Source: Enchytraeus crypticus | Lineage: Eukaryota; Annelida; Clitellata; Enchytraeida; Enchytraeidae | Direction of reading: 5' to 3' | Assembly (NCBI GenBank): GCA_905160935.1 | Contig: CAJHZI010000573.1 | Span: 265,501-329,500, forward strand | Length of the DNA stretch: 64,000 nt | Part shown: positions 34,338 through 45,500 of the stretch, piece after piece | How the letters are laid out: each line of letters begins with the position of its first letter | Position numbering within the stretch: the stretch's first letter is position 1 | Translations under genes and position numbers: made by a program | The notes under the pieces: generated by a model | What the model was told of the DNA's origin: nothing | Seen by the model: only the letters and a program-made list of their open reading frames with translations | Databases searched by the model: none

Positions 34338-34540
34338 CAATGGCTCGGTGTCTAAGTGTTTAGGCGCGTTAGATAACGGCTTGAAGTTTTAAGTAGCCGT
34401 TCCTAAGGTCCTAGGATCAACTCCCGTTAGAGCAGATCAGAGATTAAAATCTAAGGCATTCACCATTCAGGGTACTCAAATACATCTGACGTCTTGAAGA
34501 GAAGCCTTTCGGGTTTCTGACCTTGACGTTAAACCTATAT
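34338..34540 (+). repeat. tRNA-headed SINE with family core
   Basis: ATGGCTCGGTGTCTAAGTGT (A box), CCTAGGATCAACTCCCGTTA (B box), later CATCTGACGTCTTGAAGAGA and GACCTTGACGTTAAACC. Related to 9350-9470. Confidence 0.55.
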
Positions 34541-34845
34541 TTTAAAAAGTTAATGTGTTGATACGTGTCAAGATCTAAGTGTTATTTTAAAAAATTTAGT
34601 GTGATAATGTACTGTAGGGGTGATAAAATGTAGATGTTTGGCGTGGAAGTATTATTATGATGGAAGTAAGAAAGCCTGAACGTTTGTGTTTGGATTATAA
34701 ACTTCTGTTAAAAAAAGTAATGATGTTAAGAAATTCTACATGTGTTTTTCTTAAATCAATGAGCATGCAGAGGCACTATATGTATAGAGGTATTAAGCTG
34801 TTGAGTCGTACAATGGAGGTGTGGGAGAGTGTAGTGGATAGTAGG

Positions 34846-35714
34846 CAGTGGCGGATCCAGGGGGGAGCCCAGGGGCCCGGGCCCCCCCCCTTAGGTCCGC
34901 CGATAAAAAAATGTAAACTATATTTTCATTGTATCTATGGCAATTTCGATGTGAAAATATGTTAGTAATGAAGATGGTTAGGGGGGCCCGGGGGGGGGGG
35001 GAAGACAGGGTATATTTTAATTGCTTCTATGGCAATTTCGATGTGAAAATATGTTAATAATGGAGGTGGTTAGGGGGGCCGGGGGAGGGTAAGACAGGGC
35101 ATATTTTCATTGTTTCTATGGCAATTTCGATGTGTAAATATGTTAGTAATGACAGTGGTCAGGGGGGGTAGGGTACGACAGGGAACTCACTTCCAATAGC
35201 TCGATTTTTCTAGGTTATACTAGGAGCACTCTATAACAGAAGGGGGTCCAAAACAATGTTGACCGTTCCACTAGCTCTCAATTTTCACTTGAACCAATGC
35301 ATAGCAACTGCATTAGAGGAAAAAGGGTGTAAGTAAAAAATATGAACTCTGTCCCGTAGCAGTGGTGCAAACAGCCTTGGCTTGAAGGGGCTTAAGCCCC
35401 CCACCTCCAAAATTAGGTCACTTTTGCAATTCGTCGAGATCCGAAGAGTTTCTTCAGAGATGAAAAAAATTAACCTACTTTTCCAAACAAATGTAGGATT
35501 TTAGATTTTCCCCTGACGAGTATGAGCGGGGGGGGGGGGGGGGGAGGGTACGGGGATACACTCACTCTATGAGTCGAACACAGTAGTGAACAAATTTTGA
35601 GCTCCCCCACAGAAATTTGTCTAGTTGCGTCACATGTCCAGAAGAAAGCAAAAAAATGTACACTCTCAAAAATAATTTCGGGCCACCCTTAAAAAATTCC
35701 TGTATCCGCCCCTG
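34846..35714. mobile_element. nonautonomous hAT-like element with perfect 8-bp target duplication
   Basis: Ends CAGTGGCGGATCCAGGGGGG and TGTATCCGCCCCTG form inverted repeats. The 8-mer ATAGTAGG lies immediately outside both (34838-34845 and 35715-35722). 869 bp, no transposase. Contains long G/C runs (34868, 34990, 35529) and an internally repeated ATTTTCATTG-type block. The 8-bp duplication and CAG..CTG ends are hAT traits. Confidence 0.9.
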
Positions 35715-35764
35715 ATAGTAGGTGGAAAGGATTGACAAGCATTTTTGTCATTGTTGTCATAACA

Positions 35765-35940
35765 TATAGGACTGGGAAGTGACTCAGATTATCACTGACA
35801 GAACTCTGTGAGAAGTGACTCAGACTATCACTGACAGAACTCTGTGAGAAGTGACTCAGACTATCACTGACAGAACTCTGTGAGAAGTGACTCAGACTAT
35901 CACTGACTGAACTCCTTGATAAGTTATGCAGATTAATTAT
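35765..35940. repeat. 43-bp tandem repeat
   Basis: Four units of GAAGTGACTCAGACTATCAC TGACAGAACTCTGTGA (36-43 bp spacing), directly before a TA run. Confidence 0.8.
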
Positions 35941-35951
35941 CACTATCAGAA

Positions 35952-36006
<55 letters not shown>

Positions 36007-36081
36007 CATATATATATATATATATATATTTACATATATATTTATATTTACATATATATATATATATGTATATATATATAT

Positions 36082-36126
36082 GTTTTCTACGGTATGTCAG
36101 AATTCATGTCATAAAGAATATATATA

Positions 36127-36172
<46 letters not shown>

Positions 36173-36217
36173 TATATATATTCTTTATGACATGAATTCT
36201 GACATACCGTAGAAAAC
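36082..36217. repeat. perfect long palindrome with TA core
   Basis: Left arm from 36082 (GTTTTCTACGGTATGTCAGA) and its exact reverse complement ending at 36217 (TCTGACATACCGTAGAAAAC). About 49 non-TA arm bases per side surround a (TA)n loop centred near 36149. It sits beside other TA runs (35950-36080). It could be a TA-targeting inverted-repeat element or a cruciform-prone site. Confidence 0.9.
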
Positions 36218-36784
36218 TTACACACATGGGTCTACAAATAACAATACAATACAATATAGAAAGCAATTAACACATGTAGATATTGTTTTTAAAAAAACTT
36301 TATAAGAGTTTTTGTAAGTTCCTTTTAGAGTGCCGTTAATCCCTATTAGGGGTCGACACAAGGGAACTAGATAGGAAATGGAACATTAAGGTCGGCTATC
36401 CATCGGCCTGACATTAGGCTCAAAATTGGGAGTAATCAAAATTTTTTTTAGTTTGCAGTTGTATGCTTAGAATAAAAATCGGACCTTCAATAACATGTAA
36501 GAAACATATTACAGTGAACCTTACTCTGAGCGTTAAAAGCGCCTGAGCTTACGTTAAGTTTCCCTATTAATATTGCTCTACGTGCTAAGTTTTGAAGAAG
36601 CAATTAACGTCATAATCTTGCTTAAGTTCTTTTCACTTAATCGTAATCTACTTAAATGTAACGCTTTTAGCCGTTGTCGAGAAATAATTTGTTTGCCAGA
36701 TGTTGTCTTCTCCAGAAATATTAAAATATCGGAGAGTAAAGCTGTTGTTAGACTGCTTGTGTTAAATCTATGGGTACGAGCTTG

Positions 36785-36910
36785 AAACGAAGTCCCCGTA
36801 GCTCAATGTGTAGTACGACAGGTAATGTTAAGAAATCCTAAATGACCGATCGTCATTGGTGTTCACTCTGGTTTGGTTCGATTCTCGGATGGATTCATTT
36901 TTAAGCCATT
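36785..36910 (+). repeat. tRNA-like SINE head
   Basis: CCCCGTAGCTCAATGTGTAG resembles a tRNA D arm/A box and TTTGGTTCGATTCTCGGATG a B box, 75 bp apart. No acceptor-stem pairing, so a SINE remnant rather than a tRNA gene. Confidence 0.45.
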
Positions 36911-37254
36911 CACAGCAGTAGTTACGTAAAATGCGCTAAAATGTCTAAACTTTTAAACATTAAGTATTAAAAGTGATAAATATCATCATGTATGATCATT
37001 TCACTGTAATATGTGTTTTAGCTGTAAAAATGTAAACTATTCTAATACAAAAATTTGGATTTAAAACTCTCCAAGGTGATTCTACTTCCTTTGGCTCTAT
37101 AAATGTTTCGCAAACTATAACCAAATTGGTTTCTGCTACCCGCAGATATAGGCCTATGCTCGTTTGTTTATTAAATATTAACGAGTATACATTTAATTAG
37201 AATCTATTGCGAAGATTTAACGTGTGATTTAATTAATTCTCACAGAACCCATTG

Positions 37255-37335
37255 TGGCTAAACGACAACAGTGACAACAATGTCAGAGCATTACTGTCAA
37301 TTACAACATCGGGCACCATTGTAACTAGTCTCTAT
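37255..37335 (-). repeat. LINE-E tail fragment
   Basis: ACGACAACAGTGACAACAAT, AGAGCATTACTGTCAATTAC: diverged reverse of the LINE-E end. Confidence 0.5.
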
Positions 37336-37417
37336 TTTTCCTACACGCACCCCGTATGAGGCATCACGACTACGCGCTGGAGATACTGAATAAGCCCATA
37401 TACAGTATGTAGCCTAA

Positions 37418-37548
37418 TCGGTTGAGTCTCTAGCTTGTCGGTGGAATGTCAGATTGCACATAAGCAGATGCAGGGTTCAAATCCGATGCTCATCTGGTCG
37501 TCGAGATCTGTCGAGAAAGGAAACTGACGTTAAAAGTTGGCTTTAGCT
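37418..37548 (+). repeat. diverged SINE-A-like copy
   Basis: GGTTGAGTCTCTAGCTTGTC, ATGCAGGGTTCAAATCCGAT B box, GGAAACTGACGTTAAAAGTT end. Confidence 0.65.
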
Positions 37549-37576
37549 TGTATTAACGATTAATAATTATAATTTT

Positions 37577-37924
37577 ACGGTGGGCCAATTCTTAAGCACA
37601 TTGCGCACAGCATTAATTTTTAATCATAATGTTATTCAAGTGTACACAATAAACAGTTAGCAGAATAGATTTTGATTTTATGGTAAATTCATGATAGCAG
37701 AATGTTTCAGCTAGCAATGGGTTTTTCAATTTAAAATTATAGGCATTTTTACGGTGGGCCAATTCTTAAGCACATTGCGCACAGCATTAATTGTTAATCA
37801 TAATGTTATTCAAGTGTACACAGTAAACATTTAGCAGAATAGATTTTGATTTTATGGTAAATTCATGATAGCAGAATGTTTCAGCTAGCAATGCGTCTAT
37901 CAATTGAAAATTATAGGCATACAT
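37577..37924. repeat. 174-bp direct tandem duplication
   Basis: ACGGTGGGCCAATTCTTAAG at 37577 recurs at 37751. The two units are about 95% alike by eye, down to TTCAGCTAGCAATG. Confidence 0.95.
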
Positions 37925-38059
37925 ATATATTGTACTGTACATTATTGTAACAGAACCAGTCTATTATAGAGTTGGATAGGAACAATGAGCATAAATATGT
38001 TGCAACATGTGACGCCTCAATTGAATAATATAATGGGCCTTTGAATAACAGTTACTGCA

Positions 38060-38545
38060 TTTATACGTACATTAATGTTTTCAAATATGTACACTGATAT
38101 TGTCAAATACGTGCATAAATACTCTTAAAATACGTGTATTAATAGTTATATTTTCAAATACTTGAAAGTGCATAAATATTCTCAAATACGTGTATTCTCA
38201 AATAAGTGTTTAAATATTCTAAAATTAATGCATTAAATAAATATTCTCAACTGTATTAATCAATTAATCAAATAATCAAATGATTAATTAATCAAATAAT
38301 CAAATGATTAATTAATCAAATAATCGCAAATACAAAAATTAAATATTATAAAATAATGCCTAGGCCTATACATGCATTAATTACTCCCATATTAATTATA
38401 TGAACATATCATATACATACATTAAATATTCTCAAATGCGTGCATTAAATATTCCTAAAGACGTTCATCCAATACTCTGAAATGAAAGTACCAAATAATT
38501 GCAAATGCAAGCATTAAATCTTCTTAAATACACTCATTAATTCAA
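38060..38545. repeat. AT-rich degenerate minisatellite
   Basis: Irregular repeats of AATATTCTCAAATACGTGCA TTAA. Includes ATTAATCAAATAATCAAATG tandem steps near 38270-38325. Confidence 0.65.
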
Positions 38546-38559
38546 ATTATATCCAACAA

Positions 38560-39535
38560 TGTTTGACATTTACACTTTTTGTATCTACATTTTGACACTA
38601 GAATATTATCTAAATTGAAGTACAATTAACAAATTTTACACCATTGAGGAAACTTGAACCGATACCAGGACTATAATTATATTATTTATTTAAAGAGATA
38701 GGGCCTATAGGCATTATGACAGCTTGAAAGCAATTTGTAGCAAAATGAGGTTCAAGTAAATTAGATCTAATAAAAGACGACAGATAATCTCTCAAGGGAC
38801 AACTTCATTAGATAAATTAATCAAACAAGGAATCTACAAGAACACTTTTAGACTTATCTTGAAAGGCTAGTAAACTATAGGTTTACGTCGTGCGAACAAT
38901 GCTCGTTGGATATTAATTACATTAATAATTAGCAGCGATTAGTTCCTGAACGTACTTACAATTGACCTTCCTTATCTTATGATAAGCAAAGCTGCATGTC
39001 TATAAGGCGGTCTAATTACAATCTCATGACAGACTCATTTTCCCCGTGTTACGTCTACTACATTGCCGACCATAAACTTCAAGCAGCATTTGAGTAGGAA
39101 TGTACATTGAACCTGCAAATTGGCAGAACACTAGAGAGGAATCGGAGGATAATATAGGCCTATACCTGTAGGCTTGTCTTTTGACGTGACGAAGTAAACT
39201 TGTGTGTCATCGAAGCTTGAGATCTGGCAGTAGGAAAATTTTCCTAGGACCGATCACTATTAAAGAAAACTAGAGGAAGGCATAGATGGGCTCTTTACTC
39301 ATTGGCTAAATATTAACCAAATACGGGTTTATAGACTGCATATAGTTTCTTGTTAGGTTTTTGAATTCCGAATTTCTGAAAAAAAACTACAATGGTTCAA
39401 TTTCATTTCCAGGAAGATTTTAAAACAAGGAATTGCAGTAGTCCAATCTGAATTGCACATGAACTGAATGCACTAGTTGTAGCAACGATTCAACTGACAA
39501 ATATTTGGACGTATTCGACGAAGATTAGCAGGATA

Positions 39536-39577
<42 letters not shown>

Positions 39578-39900
39578 CATGATGATTTATTTGTAACTTA
39601 TTCAAACTATGAACAAAGCGCATACAACGAGGCAGAATTCAAATAAAACGACCGCCAGAAAGAGCACAATTGAGCTCTATCTAGCTGACTACCGGAAACA
39701 CGGAAACATTGTAACATAAGATCGTATAAAATTGGAGATAATAAACATAAATCATGAAAACAATATTGAACTGCAAAGAGCAAAACATAACGGACAAATT
39801 AAAGCAGCAACTAAAGAATAAGGAAGAAACATTCCTTTGAAATTTTTGTGATGTGTTATGTAGGCCTATATTCATAGAAATTTACAGGTGTTCATCATAG
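38560..39900. other. intergenic DNA with an (AG)n run
   Basis: Only a pure AG microsatellite at 39538-39575 stands out. No gene seen. Confidence 0.5.
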
Positions 39901-39911
39901 GCATATATCAC

Positions 39912-40624
39912 CAGTGGCGGATCCAGAGGGGGTCCGGCCCCCCCTTAGGCCCGACGAAAAAAATTAAAACTATATTTTCATTGCTTCTATGGCAAATTCT
40001 AAGTGTCAATTTGTTTGTAAGGGCAGTGGTTATGGAGGGGGGAGGGGTACGAGAGGTAACTAAGTTCCATTAGCTCAAATTTTTTCAAATACAGTATTAG
40101 GGGCCCATATTAGGTATACTACTAGCCCTGTATAATGGAAGAGGGCTCGAAAAATGTTGATCGTTTCACTTTCAATTTTACTTTAACCATTGTATAAGAG
40201 GAAAAAGGAGTACGTAAAAAGGTGACTCTGTCCCGGAGCAGTGATGCAAACAGCCTTGGCTGAAAGAGACTTAAGCCCCCCCCCCCCCACCGACAAAATT
40301 AGGTCACATTTGCAATTCGTCCAGATCCGCAGAGATTCTTCGAAGGTGAAAGAATTAATCTGCTTTTATCCAGAACAAATGTAGGATTTTAGGCACTTTA
40401 GGTTTTTCCATGACTTTAGTACGGGTATGGGGTGTGGGAGGGTGGGGGGGGGGGTAAAATACTGGGATACACTCAGTTTATGAGCCGAGCGCAGTAGTGA
40501 ACAAATTTTAAGCTCCCCCCCCCCCTTGAGTCACATGCACCGAAGAAGGCATGGCGTAAGCAAAAACTGTGTACACTCTGAAAGAAATTCGGCCCCCCTT
40601 AAGAAATTCCTGGATCCGCCCCTA
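39912..40624. mobile_element. second copy of the hAT-like element
   Basis: CAGTGGCGGATCCAGAGGGG start and TGGATCCGCCCCTA end, with near-match target duplications TATATCAC (39904-39911) and TATTTCAC (40625-40632). 713 bp. Same internal order as 34846-35714, including the G/C runs. Confidence 0.85.
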
Positions 40625-41136
40625 TATTTCACATCATTCAACTGGGTATATAGACTGAAAAGACTGATGCAGAAGGGCTTCAGCATCATAATAAGATTAG
40701 GGGTAGAGTGAAAAGTGTGTAGTTGAGTGTCACAGCATATAAATTAAGGAAGGCACACAATTCAGATTAGATTAAGGATAAAAACAGTTCGACATTTGTT
40801 ATGGGATAATTTTGATCGATTTTAATTTATATCTTTGCACAAACTACACCGTAGCTGTGAGACGCCTACAAACTGTACGCGTAATCCGTACATTATATGA
40901 AACATACAATAAATAATTCTTTATATACACTGCAGAACCGACCTATATACTGTATAGGATAGTTTAGGCCTACTTTCAGATATATAAGCTCTTTCATGAA
41001 GGCTTAACGTACATGTATATAAGAAATTAACGAATGCGATAATCTACGAGCCTGGTTTGTAAAGTTTACAATATAATTTAAAACACCATGATCACGAGTA
41101 GATGGTGCCGAAATGAGACATACAAATGATTTCAAT

Positions 41137-41345
41137 CCAATGCCGATCCATTGGTTACCCATGCATGGTCTGATTGTCTACTTTTCAACGTGATCACAAC
41201 ATCTGACCTTAAGCTATAAATAGTATCATCGACGCATTGGTGGACGCATTATGATATCTCTCCCATGATTGGATTGCTATATGTGACAATAAAAATGATT
41301 GGCTGTTAGTAATTAGACCTAAGGAAAATCCCGTCTATATATAAA
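41137..41345 (+). promoter_or_regulatory. HMG-CoA synthase promoter: five CCAAT/ATTGG boxes and TATA box
   Basis: CCAAT at 41137; ATTGG (reverse CCAAT) at 41150, 41236, 41268 and 41298. 41150 and 41298 have good NF-Y flanks (AACCAATGG and AGCCAATCA on the other strand). TATATATAAA at 41336-41345 is followed by TCATTT (41372), a plausible initiator about 30 bases on. NF-Y together with SREBP is the known control of sterol genes in animals; no clear sterol regulatory element was found by eye. Confidence 0.65.
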
Positions 41346-41373
41346 CACGATTGTTTACATTTTGTTGCGACTC

Positions 41374-41424
41374 ATTTAGTTGAATGTTGTAGGAAGGACG
41401 AGTTTTTAAACAATTTATTTGACT
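41374..41424 (+). other. noncoding first exon of HMG-CoA synthase (predicted)
   Basis: From the predicted start near 41374 to donor GACT|GTAAGT at 41424/41425. The matching acceptor is TTTTCAG at 42541, giving a second exon from 42542 with 40 bases of leader before the ATG. The intron 41425-42541 shows no other feature. Confidence 0.55.
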
Positions 41425-42581
41425 GTAAGTTTATAAAATACTCTTTTTTAAATCAAACGATTAGTGTAATTGTTCTTATTTCGGTGTCTTATGTTCTGCT
41501 CTATTAAATCTAAGATGACGAGCAGGTATATGTTACGGTAACACATGGACTTTGGCTTACGTATTGAAAAGGCTGCTCATGTATTTATAATGATGTTCTA
41601 TATATTCTTATAGCCGCTGCTTTGGATTGTATAGTCGTCGACGTCAAAATGCATAATAGTAAATTTATCTTCATTGATTTTACTATTATTTTTATGAAGG
41701 TATACGATATGTAGTTCAGGGCTTGGCGTATTAAATTTCTACAAATAAGATATGCTTATTTACAGCCCTGTCCTGTTTATTAGTCATGCCGATATATCAG
41801 ACGTATGATTTATTACGAAAAATTTGAGAAATGATTAACTTGCCACGCTGTCGTGGAATACGTAATTTAAAGTAGTATGAAATTGTGATGAAGTGCATCT
41901 ATCTAGGCCCAAGTCTACTTGAAAGTAATTTAAATTGCCGTATGAGTTATGCATATTAGGACAAGCTTCATAGCATAGTGTAGTGCATGTTTATAATGGT
42001 AATGATATTAATGAACGGTATTAATGAACAATGGTATTTATGGCACATATTTCAGTTAATTTGGTAATACTAATTTCTGACTTTCTATATAAATTTTTGT
42101 AGCCAAATCACGCCTGATTGGCAGACCCGGAATCCGGTACACCCCTAGTTTAGATGATGACCCAGCCTTTGTGTAGCACTAGTTTCGTGATCAAAGTGAT
42201 CTGCACTGAGTGTGAAATAGTTTCTTGATTATATTACTTAAACCTTCTATTTTATATATAATACTGGAAAGGAAGCAACAATACGGTTGTTCCATAATGA
42301 TTCTCTGATTATGCTTTTTCTACTTATTATACTAGAACTATTCTTTCTAGTTTTGATACTTTTAACTCCGCAAAAGGAGTGCAAAATATTTTCATTTACT
42401 ATTCACTGATATACTAGAATACTTTTGTATATAAATGAGCATTATGATAACTTAAAATGCTAGTACTTAAAATGTGCTTTGAGAAATGTGTGACGTTCTG
42501 TTTCTTCACGAAATAATTATATAATAATTGAATCTTTTCAGAACTCTAAAGTTGTAACAAATAACTTAACTAAAACTGAAA

Positions 42582-45500
42582 ATGGAAGGAGGACCACAAG
42601 ATGTTGGTATCATTGCTATGGAAGTGTACTTTCCATACCAATACGTTGATCAAGCGGAGCTGGAAACATTCGATGGAGTTTCTGCAGGAAAATATACCAT
42701 CGGTCTCGGCCAATCACGAATGGGCTTCTGCACTGATCGTGAAGATATTAACTCTCTCTGCCTGACGGTAGTCGAACGGTTGATAGAACGCAACAATCTG
42801 TCGTATGAACAAATCGGTAGACTTGAAATTGGCACAGAAACGATCATAGATAAGTCTAAGAGTGTGAAGACGGTTGTGATGCAGCTTTTTGAGAAATCTG
42901 GCAACACTGATGTGGAAGGAGTTGATACAACTAATGCCTGCTATGGAGGGACCTCAGCATTGTTCAATGCAGTAAACTGGATCGAATCTAAATCATGGGA
43001 TGGTATGTTACACAGGACTAATAATATGAATTTTGTTATCATATATATGTAAAAAGCTTTCTTTCAGTACTTTTACAACAAGGTTTGAATTACTAGTAGA
43101 ACACAAAGTAGGAATTTAATTGTCGACCCTCTTTGAAAATCTTTAGGTTAATCTACAAAGTTATCACCCTTGTTTGGTATATTACAAAAGGCTTTCTTTA
43201 TTTGTACAATGCCTTTTTAATTAAAATTAACTTCGTCTTCTTTTTGCTTATGAAATGCAAGCTTTCTACAAGTTTTAATTTTACTCACGCCAGGCTAAAT
43301 TAGTCTTATGTTAGAATACTTATCTTGTAATATATTTTTAAAATGTAAAGAAAGATTTTTTATATATTCGATTTTTCGCTGTACTGGATGAAAAGAACCA
43401 CTTGAAAATACATATATTTATAAGCTAGATGTAATACTATACGAATAATATTGCAAAGTAATTAATAATTGACGAGTTTATTAACTAACATGTTTATTCA
43501 GGTCGTCTGGCGATTGTAGTGGCAGCTGATATAGCAGTTTATGCCACGGGCAGTGCCAGACCCACAGGTGGGGCTGGTGCCATCGCTATGCTCGTTGGGC
43601 CTAATGCTCCTCTTGTGTTTGAACAAGGTATGAACATTTTATGTGTTTGTTTTGTTAATTAATTTTTGCTTTCGTGATTAATTAATAATTATTAATGGTC
43701 AAAATAATTAAAATACTGATAGCTATTATGCTTAATGTTAGTGTAGTAATTGGCAGGGTAACTAGTCTGCAGGCTGTGAATGTAGATGTTAATTTAACAA
43801 ACTTTGATCTAGTACTGCTTACTGTTTTTGAACTAATAAAATACACGGAATTATTATTTACTAATCAAATCTGTATTGACCTCAAGTTTATTCTTTATAT
43901 TTTATTAGCCCTAAAAATATAAGTGTTAAAAATATGACTATAAAGAAGATTTCTAGATCTTATGCTGTGATGGAATTTAAAAAGTACTGAAGTATTAAAA
44001 GAAGAATGAAACGTATTCTATTCGCTAACCTATAATAGAAAACGTTACTTGGGAGTATATGAAAGACGTGTTGTTGTTATTGTTGAGCGTATTGTTGCAT
44101 GAATATAATTGAAGGAAAAATATCTTCACATTATTGTAGATAATATTGTGTGGTGATTTGGCTCCTGTCTGTGTAGAGTCTGCAAGAGACGTTCCTGACA
44201 TTGCCTTATGGCGAGGAACCGGACGTTAAATTCTTATTGATTGATTGATTGATAATTAATCAGTCAACGATTTGATTTGAGATGGCAATAAATTTTGTAA
44301 CTAATTATTTGTTGCAGGTATAAGAGGCACACACATGGAGCATGCCTATGACTTCTACAAGCCTGATCTACTCTCAGAGTATCCTGTAGTCGATGGGAAG
44401 CTGAGTATTGAATGCTACCTCAATGCTCTCGATAAATGCTACGCCGCCCTACGTAAAAAGTCTGACAACTTGTTGGGCCCAGGTAACTAACGACCAATTT
44501 ATTTATTTTGCAAGGTAATAACACAGTGCAAATGTTTTGATAGGTCAAATAATAGTTGTCATTTTGAGAGGTCAAATAATATTTGACCTCTCCTAGCTAA
44601 ACTGGGATCTAAGGGAAGATGATGAATTAATTAATCTAATTATATTGACCTAATAAATAAACAGTCTGGTGTGTATGACTAGAATAAACTTAGAAAAAAA
44701 TTATCTAAGCCGTCATAGTATTCATAATTTTAAAGTCTTCTTTTCATAGCACTCGAGTCAAATGTAATTAAGCAAAGATGAAGTGTAAAACTAAGTTATT
44801 TTAAAATCTGCACAAAATATGTCTTTATTAATAAAATAATTTTTTACTGTATTGCTTGATACAACTTGTATATTGCTTGATACAGTAAAGAACGGTAACA
44901 GGTTCGCATTGAGTTCAGCAGATGCATTTCTCTTTCACTCGCCGTACTGTAAGCTCGTGCAGAAATCTCTCGGGCGTCTGATGCTGAACGATTTCCTGTC
45001 TGCGCCTGAGAAATATCCTGAGCTAGAGAAGTTCAAGTGAGCAAATACTATGTAATACTGTATGATAATGTAAATTAGTCAACTAGCTTAATTTATGATG
45101 TTTGTAAAATTGTGCATATCGTAAGTAGCATTTAATGAAAGTAGTTCCTGTTGTACTTTCTGTTATTTTAATTTTATGTTTAACATTTCTCATCTAGAGA
45201 CGATTGAATTCTGTTATTCTGACTACAAGTCTAGAGTTTCTATCACTTCGTTATTTTCTGCTAAAGTTTTATATAGCGGATTCAGTGCTAAAGGTATTGC
45301 TGTACGTTGCTTTTGAAATTTATTATTCAAAAATCTATATCCTTTTTGCAGACAATCTACAATAATTATCAGTGGATTTATTTTAGCCTTATAGTGCTTA
45401 GTTAAATATGTTCAATATGGCCAATTTAAAATTAATGGTTGGTCAATTTTGACCAGTTTTAATATATAATTAAATAAAAGAAGTAAAAAAATTTGGTGGT

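Noticed and set aside
36785..36910. A tRNA gene on the plus strand
   Set aside because: Box-like motifs only; no cloverleaf or acceptor stem could be drawn.
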